Positions 44,509 through 53,683 of a stretch of DNA of 64,000 bases are shown here, in pieces. Where the stretch lies: assembly GCF_001458415.1 (NCBI RefSeq), contig NZ_CYSD01000014.1, forward strand, positions 62,001 to 126,000. The letters run 5' to 3'. The position numbers and the translations under genes are program-made. How positions within the stretch are numbered: the first letter of the stretch is position 1; each line of letters starts with the position of its first letter. The notes below the pieces were generated by a model that worked only from the letters and a program-made list of their open reading frames with translations, made no database searches and was not told the origin of the DNA. Source of the DNA: Tritonibacter multivorans. GTDB lineage: Bacteria; Pseudomonadota; Alphaproteobacteria; Rhodobacterales; Rhodobacteraceae.

Positions 44509-45561
44509 TCAGAGGTTGTCCTCGACCCGGAAGCCTTCGGGGATCTGATCGCGGCCCTCCAGCAGCAGATCTGCCATGACGCCCGCCACTTTGGGCGCCA
44601 TGCCAAAGCCGATCTTGAAGCCGCCATTGGCAATGAAATGCCCGCTTCGACCCGGCCAGGCGCCCAGCATTGGGGCGCGGGTCCGCGCGCGCGGGCGCAC
44701 ACCGGCCCAGCGTTCGATGACCTCAGCGCCCTCCAGCTGTGGCACCGCGCGCAGGGCACGGGCGATCACGTCGTCGATCTGACCATCCGGCTGGTCGGGG
44801 CTGTCAAAGTCGCGCTCGGTGGTGGACCCGATTGCCAGCGTCCCATCGGCATGTGGGATCAGATGCAGCGCATCGGCATAGAGCTGCGGCAAATCCCGTG
44901 CATCAAACCGCAAGAGCGCCGCCTGACCTTTGACGCCATTGCCGACCATGCGGCCGGTCTCGCTTGGGAAGGCGGCGTTTAATTCCAGCATGCCGGCATA
45001 GCCTTTGGCGTGCAGAACCTGCCCCTGATCCGGGGCCTCGGCCACGACCTGCACCCCCTTTGACGCCAGCGCCGCCACCAGTGCGGCACAGGCGCGGCGG
45101 GGGTGCATGCGGCCCGACAGCGTGTCATGCACGACAAAGCCGGTGGCGCTGGGCGGGCACCAGTCGCCAAAGTCCGACGCCGGGCGCACCTGCCAGATGG
45201 CGTGATCCTGCCACAGCGCTTTGGCGCTGTCCTCGCGGGTTTTCGCCAGCGCAAGCGCCTTGTCATCGTTCAGGGGCTGCAGACGACCTGTGCGACCATA
45301 GCCGGGAGAGACCCCGCCTGCCGCCTCCACCTCGGCCCAGAAGGCGCGCGACATCAGCAGGCTGTCCAGTTGAAAGGCTTTCTTGGCATTCCAGTTTTCC
45401 GGCACATGCGGGGCCAGTGCACCGACCAGACCGCCGCTGGATCCTGCACCTGCGCCGTAAGGGTCCACCACCTGCACCTTTGCGCCGCGCTGGGCGCAGG
45501 CCCATGCGATCGACAGGCCAAAAATCCCTGCGCCGCGAACTGTAATATCAGCCATTGCCAT
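44509..45561 (-). CDS. FAD-dependent oxidoreductase, MnmC C-terminal-like
   Basis: A 350-aa DAO-fold flavoprotein with the FAD motif GAGIFGLSIAWACAQRGAKV at the N-terminus and GGFKIGFGMAPKVA near the C-terminus. It matches the C-terminal half of bifunctional MnmC, which oxidatively removes the carboxymethyl group from cmnm5U34 in tRNA. That reading is supported by its divergent partner, MnmD, the other half of MnmC. An independent amino-acid oxidase role cannot be excluded. Confidence 0.8.
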   Translation of the reverse strand: MAMADITVRGAGIFGLSIAWACAQRGAKVQVVDPYGAGAGSSGGLVGALAPHVPENWNAKKAFQLDSLLMSRAFWAEVEAAGGVSPGYGRTGRLQPLNDDKALALAKTREDSAKALWQDHAIWQVRPASDFGDWCPPSATGFVVHDTLSGRMHPRRACAALVAALASKGVQVVAEAPDQGQVLHAKGYAGMLELNAAFPSETGRMVGNGVKGQAALLRFDARDLPQLYADALHLIPHADGTLAIGSTTERDFDSPDQPDGQIDDVIARALRAVPQLEGAEVIERWAGVRPRARTRAPMLGAWPGRSGHFIANGGFKIGFGMAPKVAGVMADLLLEGRDQIPEGFRVEDNL

Positions 45562-45652
45562 TTGCCTGCCCTTTCGTCAGTTTCACCGCATGCTCTGCGT
45601 GTATGGGTGTGCTTGCACGGATGCGCTCAGGGCTCACCTAAAGGAAAAGCAC

Positions 45653-46330
45653 ATGACAGACCAGAAGGCGCAGCTTTCGTGGCGGGATGGCACATTGCCT
45701 GTGTCCGACCAATTCGACGATCCCTATTTCTCGCTCCAGAACGGTCTGGCCGAGACGGAGCATGTGTTTCTGGCCGGCAATGACCTGCCCGCGCGGTTCG
45801 CCCCCGGTTTCCACATTGCCGAGCTGGGCTTTGGCACCGGGCTGAACTTGTTGGCTGCGTGGCGTGCGTGGGAACAGGCAGGGCAGGACACCCCGCTGCG
45901 CTTCACCAGTTTTGAGGCCTTCCCGATGACCCCGGATGACATGGCCCGCGCGCTTGAGGCCTTTCCGGCGATCACCCCTTGGGCCGACCGGTTCCTTGCC
46001 AAATGGTCAGGCGGCGGCACCTGTGATTTGGGCACCTTGCAGGTCAATGTGATCCTTGGTGATGCGCGCGAAACGCTTACCGCGTGGCAAGACAAAGCGG
46101 ACTGCTGGTTTCTGGATGGGTTTTCGCCGGCCAAAAACCCCGAGCTTTGGGGCGAAGACCTGATGCGGGCCGTGGGCGATCACACCGCAGAGGGCGGCAC
46201 GGCCGCGACCTATACGGCGGCGGGGTTTGTGCGTCGGGGGCTGGCAGAGGCCGGGTTTGACGTGACCCGCGTGAAGGGCTTTGGCCACAAACGCCATATG
46301 ACCGTGGCCCGCAAAGGCGCAGGCGCATGA
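45653..46330 (+). CDS. mnmD: tRNA 5-(aminomethyl)uridine methyltransferase MnmD
   Basis: A 225-aa SAM-dependent methyltransferase that makes mnm5U34 from nm5U34 in tRNA. The family motifs are QFDDPYFSLQNGLAETEHVFL, the SAM loop ELGFGTGLNLLAAW, and FLDGFSPAKNPELW (acceptor/catalytic). In E. coli this is the N-terminal half of MnmC; here it is a separate gene divergent from the FAD half by 91 bases. ATG 45653 follows AAAGGAAA. The next gene overlaps by four bases. Confidence 0.92.
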   Translation: MTDQKAQLSWRDGTLPVSDQFDDPYFSLQNGLAETEHVFLAGNDLPARFAPGFHIAELGFGTGLNLLAAWRAWEQAGQDTPLRFTSFEAFPMTPDDMARALEAFPAITPWADRFLAKWSGGGTCDLGTLQVNVILGDARETLTAWQDKADCWFLDGFSPAKNPELWGEDLMRAVGDHTAEGGTAATYTAAGFVRRGLAEAGFDVTRVKGFGHKRHMTVARKGAGA

Positions 46331-47220
46331 CCCAGGCTGTGACCTCTGCCGCGCAGAACAATGCCCGTCTTGGCATTCTGTTGATGATTGCCACCACCTT
46401 TGTCTTTGCCATGCAGGACGGGATCTCGCGCCATCTGGCGGGGGAATACAACGTCTTTATGGTGATTTCGATCCGCTACTGGTTCTTTGCGCTGTTTGTC
46501 TGCGCCATTGCGCTGCGCCAGCCCGGCGGCCTTCGCAAGGCGGCAGCGAGCAACCAGAAACTGCTGCAGATCGGGCGCGGCGTGCTGCTGGTGGCTGAAA
46601 TTTGCGTGATGGTTGTGGGCTTTACCATCCTTGGGCTGGTGGAAAGCCACGCGGTGTTTGTCTGTTACCCGCTGCTGGTGGCGGCGCTGTCGGGGCCGGT
46701 TCTGGGCGAAACTGTTGGCTGGCGGCGCTGGGCCGCGATTGGCGTTGGGTTTCTGGGGGTGCTGATCATCCTGCAGCCGGGATCCGGCGTGTTCCGGGTC
46801 GAGGCGCTGATCCCGCTCTTGGCGGCCTTGATGTTTGCGCTCTACGGGTTGCTGACCCGCTATGCCGCGCGCAAGGACACGGCGGCGACCAGTTTCTTCT
46901 ACACGGGCGTTGCGGGCATGGTGGCGGTGACGCCGCTGGGCCTGTGGCATTGGGAGGTGATGAGCGCGCCCGACTGGGGCTGGATGGCGCTGTTGTGCCT
47001 GACCGGGGCCTTGGGCCACTGGCTGCTGATCCGCTGCTACGAGGTGGCCGAGGCCTCCACCGTGCAGCCCTTTGCCTATTTCCAGCTGCCCTTTGGTGCG
47101 GTGCTGGGGGTGATCGCCTTTGGTGAAATGGTGCGGTTCAATGTGATCCTGGGCGCGGGCCTTGTGGTGGCGGCGGGCCTATTCACCTTTTGGCGCGAAC
47201 ACCTGAAGCGTGCGTCCTGA
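46327..47220 (+). CDS. EamA (DMT superfamily) transporter
   Basis: A 297-aa inner-membrane protein with about ten helices and two EamA repeats (GILLMIATTFVFAMQDGISRHL at the start; VQPFAYFQLPFGAVLGVIAFGE in the second repeat). It is coupled to mnmD by ATGA and overlaps the convergent slt gene by 42 bases at the C-termini. The substrate is unknown. Confidence 0.86.
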   Translation: MTQAVTSAAQNNARLGILLMIATTFVFAMQDGISRHLAGEYNVFMVISIRYWFFALFVCAIALRQPGGLRKAAASNQKLLQIGRGVLLVAEICVMVVGFTILGLVESHAVFVCYPLLVAALSGPVLGETVGWRRWAAIGVGFLGVLIILQPGSGVFRVEALIPLLAALMFALYGLLTRYAARKDTAATSFFYTGVAGMVAVTPLGLWHWEVMSAPDWGWMALLCLTGALGHWLLIRCYEVAEASTVQPFAYFQLPFGAVLGVIAFGEMVRFNVILGAGLVVAAGLFTFWREHLKRAS

Positions 47221-49173
47221 CAGTTCCTTGCTAAACGGCTGCGGCAGGGGATCCTTGCCCAGCCGGGCGCGATAGATGGGCAGGCTTTCGGTGACCCGCA
47301 TCACATAGTTGCGGGTCTCGTTGAAGGGGATATGTTCGATCCAGTCGATCACATTCACCGACCGCGACCGCGGGTCGCCATAGCGTTCCATCCAGGTATC
47401 TGACCGATGCGGTCCCGCGTTATAGCCCGCCGCCATCAGCACCACATTGCCGTCAAATTCGCCTGCCAGCTGCGCCAGATAGGCGGCGCCAAGGCGGGCA
47501 TTATAGGGCCAGTCCTGCGTCAGTCGCGCGGTCTGGTGGCCAGAGATCCCCAGCCCATCGGCGACCTTCTGGGCGGTGGCAGGCATCACCTGCATCAGCC
47601 CGCGCGCACCTGCGTGGCTGATCACCACGGGGTCAAATTCGCTCTCGCGTCGGGCGATTGCCAGCACCATTTCGGGCGCCATCGGCAGGTCACGTTCGGC
47701 CACGGGATGCAGCGGGTAATAGGCACCTGCCAGTTCCTGCCCGTCGCGCGCCGCGCGTTTGGAAATCATCACTGCCAGATGGGGTTCACCCAGATCGGCG
47801 GCCATCTGGCCCAGCTCCAGCGCCTGATCGGCCTCCAGTCCTTCGACCAGATGGGTCAGGAACCGTTCGGCCAGCACCCGGTCGCCTGCCTTCAGCGCCG
47901 CAAGCCCGGCGGCTGCGACCGACGATTGCAGGAACGGCGCGTTCTGCCATTGGGTCTTGGGCGGAGTGCTCAGCCGCGCGGGGAAAGGACGCCCCAGCGC
48001 CTCCGCCGACAACAGCCCATAGAAAGAGGTCTGGAAATTCGCGCCCAGCTGATAGGCGGCGTGGGCTTTGTCCACCTCGCCCTGCGCGCCATAGGACCGG
48101 CCCAGCCAGTATCCGGCACGGCCCAATGAGATCGGCGAATTCACCGCGCCAAGGAAGCGGGTGAAGTGATAGGTCGCCAAAGGCGCATCATCCAAATACC
48201 GCAGCGCCACATAGCCCGCGATCCATTCGCAATCGGCATAGCCATAGCCGTCCTCGGGCACCGCATGGTGGTTGGCCGCCAGTTGGTAGGCGGCACGGTA
48301 TTTCCCGTCGCGCATCAGCTGGCGGGCATGGTCGCGGCGGCGGGTCAGCCATTTCGCGGGCTCCCCCAAGGCCGCCGCCGAGGTAGAGCGTTCCTGCATC
48401 AGGGCAATGGCATCATCGGCGCGGCGTTTGCGGTCGCGCCAGGCAAAACGGTCATAGGCCAGACCGGCCTCCGCAGCCTGCTTGCGCGGGATGGCCTTGA
48501 TCAGTTTATCGACCCCATTGGAGTCCTTCTGCAAGGCAATGCGCGCCTCTGCCAGCGCGCGCGGACCACGCCCCACCAGATCGAGCATCCGGCCCCCGCT
48601 GACCGTGTGACCATCCCACAGAAGCGCCGACAGGCGGGCCACGTGATGGGGGCGCAGCAGGCGGGCGTGATCGCGCAGGTAGGCGGTCTGCACCTCTTCG
48701 GACATGGGCATGGTGCGCCAGGCCATGACCAGCGTGCCTTCGCCTTCGCCCTTGCGGTCTGCGGCGATCAGCGCGCGCGCGTGGGACAGCGCGCCAAGGG
48801 CGGTCTGCGGGGCCGATGTGGCATAGAATTTCAGGATCGCATCGCGGCTGGCATCGGCCATGACCTCTTCGGAGCGGCGACGCAAGAGCGCCAGCCCCGG
48901 CCAGTCACCGCGCCGGTCGAGAAAGGCCTGAACCTCGGCTGCGGTGCCTTCGCCCGCGCGCAGGCGCTGCCATTCGACAATGTCGCCGATCACCGATCCG
49001 GGCGCTCCGGCCGCGCGCCGGGCGGCGGCCCAGTCTTTTTCAGCCGTGGCCTTCAGCGCTGATTCGAGGGCTGCGGTTTGTGCCAAAGCGCCGCCCCACG
49101 ACCCTTCGGGCCCCCCGAAAGGTGCCAAAATCAGCGCGCAACCCAGCGCGAGGGCGGTAACGATGCGTCTCAT
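47179..49173 (-). CDS. slt: Soluble lytic murein transglycosylase
   Basis: A 664-aa periplasmic enzyme that cleaves the glycan strands of peptidoglycan with formation of 1,6-anhydroMurNAc. A signal peptide (MRRIVTALALGCALILAPF) precedes a long helical U-shaped domain. The C-terminal SLT domain (about 500-640) has the catalytic Glu in ARRESEFDP, then GARGLMQVMPATA and AAGYNAGPHRSDTW. I chose ATG 49173; longer starts precede the signal peptide. The last 42 bases overlap the EamA gene on the other strand. Confidence 0.93.
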   Translation of the reverse strand: MRRIVTALALGCALILAPFGGPEGSWGGALAQTAALESALKATAEKDWAAARRAAGAPGSVIGDIVEWQRLRAGEGTAAEVQAFLDRRGDWPGLALLRRRSEEVMADASRDAILKFYATSAPQTALGALSHARALIAADRKGEGEGTLVMAWRTMPMSEEVQTAYLRDHARLLRPHHVARLSALLWDGHTVSGGRMLDLVGRGPRALAEARIALQKDSNGVDKLIKAIPRKQAAEAGLAYDRFAWRDRKRRADDAIALMQERSTSAAALGEPAKWLTRRRDHARQLMRDGKYRAAYQLAANHHAVPEDGYGYADCEWIAGYVALRYLDDAPLATYHFTRFLGAVNSPISLGRAGYWLGRSYGAQGEVDKAHAAYQLGANFQTSFYGLLSAEALGRPFPARLSTPPKTQWQNAPFLQSSVAAAGLAALKAGDRVLAERFLTHLVEGLEADQALELGQMAADLGEPHLAVMISKRAARDGQELAGAYYPLHPVAERDLPMAPEMVLAIARRESEFDPVVISHAGARGLMQVMPATAQKVADGLGISGHQTARLTQDWPYNARLGAAYLAQLAGEFDGNVVLMAAGYNAGPHRSDTWMERYGDPRSRSVNVIDWIEHIPFNETRNYVMRVTESLPIYRARLGKDPLPQPFSKELSGRTLQVFAPKGE

Positions 49174-49321
49174 CTCTTGCAATTTCCCTGCCTCCGGGGC
49201 TAGAGCCTGAGACGATAATGTTTGCGCAGCCGGTATCAACTCAAATCCCCGGCATTTTGTGCAAAACAGGCGGCGGATTGCCGCCATCGACGTGAATGAA
49301 ACTTAACTCGGGAGAGCACCC

Positions 49322-50194
49322 ATGTTCAAAGGCTCCATGCCTGCCCTCGTCACCCCTTTCCGTAACGGTGAAGTGGATGTGGAGACGCTCAAACACCTGG
49401 TTGAGTGGCACATCGCCGAAGGCTCTTCTGCGCTGGTTCCCGTGGGCACCACCGGTGAAAGCCCGACCCTGACCCATGACGAACATGAGATGGTCATCGA
49501 TGTGGTGGTCAAAGCCGCCGCTGGGCGCGTGCCGGTGATTGCGGGCGCGGGGTCGAACAACACGCTGGAAGGCATCCGCTTTGTCGAATTTGCCAAGAAA
49601 GTCGGCGCCGATGCGGCGCTGGTGGTGACGCCTTACTACAACAAGCCGACCCAGCGCGGCATGGTGGCCCATTTCACCGCCCTGCATGACTGCGCTGATA
49701 TTCCGATCTTCATCTACAACATCCCCGGCCGGTCCGTGGTTGATATGACCCCGGAAACCATGGGCGAGCTGGCAAAGCTTGACCGGATCATCGGTGTCAA
49801 AGACGCCACCGGCGATCTGGCCCGTGTGTCGCAGCAGCGCGGCACCTGTGGGGCAGACTTCATCCAGCTGTCCGGTGAGGACGCAACCGCGCTGGGCTTC
49901 AATGCCCATGGCGGTCAGGGCGCGATCTCGGTCACGGCCAATGTGGCGCCGAAGCTTTGTGCGGAATTCCAGGCCGCAACGCTGGCGGGGGACTACAAAA
50001 CCGCGCTCGAATATCAGGACCGCCTGATGCCGCTGCATGAAGCGATCTTTATTGAGCCCGGTCTGGTTGGCGCGAAATACGCCATGTCCAAGCTGGACCT
50101 GTGTTCCGACGAGGTGCGCCTGCCGCTGACCGGTCTGACCGATGAGACCAAAGCCGTGATCGACGCTGCCATGGCGCATGCGGGTCTGCTGTAA
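49322..50194 (+). CDS. dapA: 4-Hydroxy-tetrahydrodipicolinate synthase
   Basis: DapA condenses pyruvate and aspartate semialdehyde in the lysine/diaminopimelate pathway. The 290-aa barrel has the GTTGESPTL motif (about 43-51), a Tyr in IYNIPGRS and the Schiff-base Lys in VKDATGD near 161. ATG 49322 follows GGGAG. It is divergent from slt, both being wall-related. A terminator follows the stop. Confidence 0.96.
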   Translation: MFKGSMPALVTPFRNGEVDVETLKHLVEWHIAEGSSALVPVGTTGESPTLTHDEHEMVIDVVVKAAAGRVPVIAGAGSNNTLEGIRFVEFAKKVGADAALVVTPYYNKPTQRGMVAHFTALHDCADIPIFIYNIPGRSVVDMTPETMGELAKLDRIIGVKDATGDLARVSQQRGTCGADFIQLSGEDATALGFNAHGGQGAISVTANVAPKLCAEFQAATLAGDYKTALEYQDRLMPLHEAIFIEPGLVGAKYAMSKLDLCSDEVRLPLTGLTDETKAVIDAAMAHAGLL

Positions 50195-50221
50195 ACTGAC
50201 GTGATTTAGACACGCCGAAAG

Positions 50222-50252
50222 GGCCGGGACGCTGCCAGCGTTCCGGTCTTTT
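50222..50252 (+). terminator. Terminator after dapA
   Basis: CCGGGACGCTG pairs with CCAGCGTTCCGG with one mismatch and is followed by TCTTTTT. The rest of the 280-base spacer up to 50474 is GC-rich and shows no gene. Confidence 0.75.
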
Positions 50253-50474
50253 TCGTTTCGGGTCTCTGGTCGGTGTCGTGCCGGGGGAGAGGTCCCAGAG
50301 TGGCGGCGCCGCCGGGTGGGCGGAAGTGGCAGGGCGTATCCGCCCTATGTGCTAAACGTTGTCTCTGCACAGCCCCAAAGATGGGGGCCGGGTCCTGATG
50401 ATCGCGATCGAGGTCAGAGTAAGGGGCAGCCGTTGCCATCCCCTCAGCAGGGCGCGCGCGCGGCGCGCAACACC

Positions 50475-51368
50475 CTAGGACGGCGTGTCCAGCAGCGGGG
50501 CAAGATGCGCCGTCTTTTCGGGGTTTCGGACCACATAGATGCGGGTGATCTGACCGTCTTGGATTTCGACCGAGGTGGCCTGCACCAGACCGGCGTTTTC
50601 CTGATCGCTGACAATCCCTGGCAGACCGTTCAGATGGCAGAACTGCCAGCGCCCGTCGGTCCCGGTGGTGCCTTTGCGGGCAAGACCCGCAAAAAAGCGC
50701 AGCAGCCGGTCGCGCCCGTGGATCACATTGATCGCAGCGACCACCTTGCCGCCGCCGTCGGTGGCGATCTGCGCATCCTGCGCCAGCAACCGGGCCAATG
50801 TTTTGGTGTCGCCGGTGCGGCTGGCCTGAAAGAACGCGCGGGTGATCGCGGCCCCGTCTTGGGCGCTGACCACGCTGCGCGGGCGCAGATCCTGCAGATG
50901 GCTGCGGGCGCGTTCCACCAGTTTGCGACAGGCTGCGGGGCTTCGGTCCAATGTGGCGGCGACCTCGGCGTAGTCGGTGTCAAACACATCGCGCAGCAGA
51001 AAGGCCGCGCGCTCCAGCGGTGTCAGCCGTTCCAGCGCCATCAGCAAGGCAACCGAGACATCGTGGTCAATGCGGTCAATCGGACCATCGGTGACAATGG
51101 GTTCGGGCAGCCATGCGCCGGGGTAGTCCGCGCGTTGGCGTTTGGCGCGGCGCAGATGATCGAGACAGAGGTTGGTGGTGATGCGGATCAGATAGGCGAC
51201 CGGGTCGTCAATCTGATGTGGGTCGCAGCCCTGCCAGCGCAGAAAGCAATCCTGTAGCACATCATCAGCGTCATGCACCGTGCCCAACATGCGGTAAGCG
51301 ACCGCGAAAAGACGCGGCCGCAGCGACAGAAAATCTTCTGTCATTTGATGTTCAGACGCCGTGGTCAC
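50475..51368 (-). CDS. ECF41-group sigma factor with fused SnoaL-like domain
   Basis: A 297-aa extracytoplasmic-function sigma factor (SigJ-like). Residues about 10-70 (sigma-2) and 105-160 (sigma-4, YAEVAATLDRSPAACRKLVERAR) are followed by a fused NTF2/SnoaL-like regulatory domain. The three signatures I recall for group ECF41 are present: WLPEP (86-90) in the linker, DGGGK (204-208) and an NP(D/E)K motif (282-285). In this group the C-terminal domain controls activity, instead of an anti-sigma factor. The GTG start overlaps the stop of the CMD-like gene, its usual partner. Confidence 0.92.
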   Translation of the reverse strand: MTTASEHQMTEDFLSLRPRLFAVAYRMLGTVHDADDVLQDCFLRWQGCDPHQIDDPVAYLIRITTNLCLDHLRRAKRQRADYPGAWLPEPIVTDGPIDRIDHDVSVALLMALERLTPLERAAFLLRDVFDTDYAEVAATLDRSPAACRKLVERARSHLQDLRPRSVVSAQDGAAITRAFFQASRTGDTKTLARLLAQDAQIATDGGGKVVAAINVIHGRDRLLRFFAGLARKGTTGTDGRWQFCHLNGLPGIVSDQENAGLVQATSVEIQDGQITRIYVVRNPEKTAHLAPLLDTPS

Positions 51369-51838
51369 GCAGCTGCTGCCCCCTCGGGCAGAGCATGCGG
51401 CATGCGAAATCCGATCGCAATGCGGTTCCAGGTGTTGATGGCACTGATCAGCAGGCTCAGCGCGACCTGTTCGCGGGGCGCGAAATGGGCGGCGATCTGG
51501 GCGTAATCGGCGTCCGGCGCCTGCGAGGTTTCAATCCGGGTCAGCGCCTCGGTCCAGGCCAATGCGGCGCGTTCGCGCGGGCTGTAGACCGAGGCCTCGC
51601 TCCAGGCGTTTAGCAGATACAGCCGTTCGTCGCGTTCGCCATGCGCCTTGGCGTCCTGCCAGTGCATATTGATGCAGAAGGCGCAGCCATTGATCTGCGA
51701 GGCGCGCAGTTTCACCAATTCGATCAGACTGTGTTCAAGGCCACTGTCTTTGAGCAGGGTTTCCTGATCCATCATGGGGCGGAACAGGTCTCCGGCGATG
51801 GCAAAATGGTCAATGCGCGGGGCGTGTGTGTCAGACAT
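51365..51838 (-). CDS. Carboxymuconolactone decarboxylase-like partner of ECF41
   Basis: A 157-aa AhpD/CMD-fold protein with the redox motif CAFCINMHW (C52, C55, H59), the usual thiol peroxidase/disulfide pattern. Genes of this family are the hallmark neighbours and targets of ECF41 sigma factors. It is coupled to the sigma gene by a GTGA overlap and has an ECF41-type promoter just upstream. The true substrate is unknown. Confidence 0.9.
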   Translation of the reverse strand: MSDTHAPRIDHFAIAGDLFRPMMDQETLLKDSGLEHSLIELVKLRASQINGCAFCINMHWQDAKAHGERDERLYLLNAWSEASVYSPRERAALAWTEALTRIETSQAPDADYAQIAAHFAPREQVALSLLISAINTWNRIAIGFRMPHALPEGAAAA

Positions 51839-51871
51839 GTTTGTCTCCTGTTTTGCGATGTCTGCACCAAG

Positions 51872-51898
51872 GACGCAGGCGCGCCCTTGGCTGTGACA
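51872..51898 (-). promoter_or_regulatory. ECF41-type promoter
   Basis: Reading the minus strand, TGTCACA (51898-51892) and CGTC (51875-51872) are separated by 16 bases, the -35/-10 pair I recall for ECF41 promoters. The -10 ends 33 bases before the CMD-like start, implying that the sigma factor drives its own operon. Confidence 0.8.
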
Positions 51899-51916
51899 TG
51901 TCAGGAGAAAAAAACT

Positions 51917-52804
51917 TCAGCGTTTGCCGTAATAGAGACCGACCACATGCTCGGCCTCGGCAAAGAACAGCCAGCGGCAGCAGAAGACGCCCGCGATGTG
52001 CGACACCACCGCCAGTCCCGCCAGCGTGTGTTTCAGCGCAAGGCCCGAGACCGGCAGCAGCAGGAACAAGAGCGGCAGCACAAAGGCGAGCGAGACCCCG
52101 ATCACTCGCAGCTTGAGGCTGTGTTTGCGGCCCACCACATGCACAAATTCCCGAAGCAGGTAATTGCTGCCGGTGTGCGGCGGTTCAAACGCGCGCACCG
52201 CGCCACGGTCGCCCAACCCGGTGGCGGAGCCAATGTCACTGCCCGCCGTGGCAAACGCCCGGTCGCCGCGCTGCCAATAGGCCAGCGCCACGGCGCCTGC
52301 GATCAGCAGCAGCCACGTGGCCAGCGTTTCCTGACCGGCCAGCAGCGCACCGCCTGCCAGCGCGAATGTCAGGAACTTCACCGGCACCAGCGCCATGTTC
52401 CAGCGCGGAATGGTCTTCAGCTGCGCATAGATCATCGAGGTGGTGAACACGGTTGTCAGCGACAGCATAGCGCCAATGCCGCCCAGAAACTGCCAGTCGG
52501 CGGCATAAAAAATGCGCCCAATCGCATAAAGACCCATGATCAAGAGGGCGGCCACGGCCGCGCAGCCTTCGCGGCTCAGCCAGCTGCTGCGCCACTGGGT
52601 GAACGCCTTCCATGCGCGTTCGGGATGCCCAAGGTGGAAGGTCGAGGCCAGAAGCCCGCCCACCGCCAGCGCGTAAGCCAAGGCAAAGAACACAAACGCC
52701 ACCCCGCCCGTGGCACCGGGCATGCCGAGGCCGAGGAAAAACAACAGCCCAAAGCCAAGGCCCGAGAGCGTGGTGAAAACAATAACTGAAGGGGCTGGAT
52801 GCAT
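51917..52804 (-). CDS. soeC: Sulfite dehydrogenase membrane anchor (DmsC/NrfD-type)
   Basis: A 295-aa inner-membrane subunit with about eight helices and histidines in the DmsC-like positions. It anchors the molybdenum and iron-sulfur subunits and passes electrons to the quinone pool. The sequence LGMPGATGGVAFVFFALAYALAVGGLLAS and WRSSWLSREG fit the DmsC family. Its start overlaps the soeB stop by one base. In the SoeABC system it lets sulfite be oxidised on the cytoplasmic face. The name relies on its soeAB neighbours and the xsc context. Confidence 0.88.
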   Translation of the reverse strand: MHPAPSVIVFTTLSGLGFGLLFFLGLGMPGATGGVAFVFFALAYALAVGGLLASTFHLGHPERAWKAFTQWRSSWLSREGCAAVAALLIMGLYAIGRIFYAADWQFLGGIGAMLSLTTVFTTSMIYAQLKTIPRWNMALVPVKFLTFALAGGALLAGQETLATWLLLIAGAVALAYWQRGDRAFATAGSDIGSATGLGDRGAVRAFEPPHTGSNYLLREFVHVVGRKHSLKLRVIGVSLAFVLPLLFLLLPVSGLALKHTLAGLAVVSHIAGVFCCRWLFFAEAEHVVGLYYGKR

Positions 52805-53595
52805 CAGTTCGATCCTCCAGAAGAATTTCCGGGTAGGGCGTCGAGCGCCTTGTCGAGCCAGCCAAGGAAGCCTTTGGGTTCTTCGGCGACGGGGGCGAGC
52901 AGGGGGGCAAGCACGTCGATGTCGCCCAGCTGATCCTTGGGGCGGGGCGGCAGGTATTTGTTCACGGGCCGCGTGCCCTGTTCCGGCATCAGATCCATGC
53001 CACCCCGTTCGGCCACGAGTTTGGAGACATCCGAAGTCGGGTCGCCAAGGTCGCCAAAGTGGCGCGCGCCTGCAGGACAGGTGCGCACGCAGGAGGGTAC
53101 GCGGTCCTCTTCGGGGAGGTTTTCATTGTAGATCCGGTCAACGCAGAGGGTGCATTTCTTCATCACCCCTTCGGCCAGATCAAGCTCGCGCGCACCATAG
53201 GGGCAGGACCATGCACAGAGGCCACAGCCGATGCAGTCGCTCTCGTTCACCAGAACAATGCCGTCCTCGACCCTTTTGTAGCTGGCGCCTGTCGGGCAGA
53301 CGGTCACGCAGGGCGCGTCCTCGCAGTGGAGGCAGGATTTTGGGAAATGCACCAGCTGCGCTGTGGGGCTGGGCTGGGCGCTGCAGGGGGCGGGCTGGAC
53401 CTCGAAGGAATGCACGCGGTTCAGGAAGGTGCCGGAGGGGTCGGCGCCATAGGGGTCCTGATCGCTGAGCGGCGCGCCATAGTTTTCGGTGTTCCAACCT
53501 TTGCAGGAGATCACACAGGCATGGCAGCCGACACAGGTGTCGAGGTCAATGACGAGACCGAGTTTGCGGTCGGTGGTTGTGGGCAGGTCGGTCAT
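52804..53595 (-). CDS. soeB: Sulfite dehydrogenase iron-sulfur subunit
   Basis: A 263-aa DmsB-like protein with four [4Fe-4S] sites: CVGCHACVISC, CLHCEDAPCVTVC, CIGCGLCAWSC, and CTLC with CVRTC. It carries electrons from SoeA to SoeC. I chose ATG 53595, nine bases after AGGAGG; a longer start would run back into soeA. An 88-base spacer containing a GC hairpin separates it from soeA. No Tat leader is present, fitting a cytoplasmic location. Confidence 0.9.
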   Translation of the reverse strand: MTDLPTTTDRKLGLVIDLDTCVGCHACVISCKGWNTENYGAPLSDQDPYGADPSGTFLNRVHSFEVQPAPCSAQPSPTAQLVHFPKSCLHCEDAPCVTVCPTGASYKRVEDGIVLVNESDCIGCGLCAWSCPYGARELDLAEGVMKKCTLCVDRIYNENLPEEDRVPSCVRTCPAGARHFGDLGDPTSDVSKLVAERGGMDLMPEQGTRPVNKYLPPRPKDQLGDIDVLAPLLAPVAEEPKGFLGWLDKALDALPGNSSGGSN

Positions 53596-53683
53596 TGGGT
53601 CTGGCCTCCTGACGTGTGGCGGATGTTGCGGCGGGGCGCTGCCCCGCACCCCGGAGTATTTTGGGCCAAAAGAAGGATCTGGG

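Noticed and set aside
53596-53683. Longer soeB start (to 53694) fused across the soeA end
   Set aside because: The extra 33 residues are Pro/Arg-rich with no homology, and AGGAGG lies just before ATG 53595.
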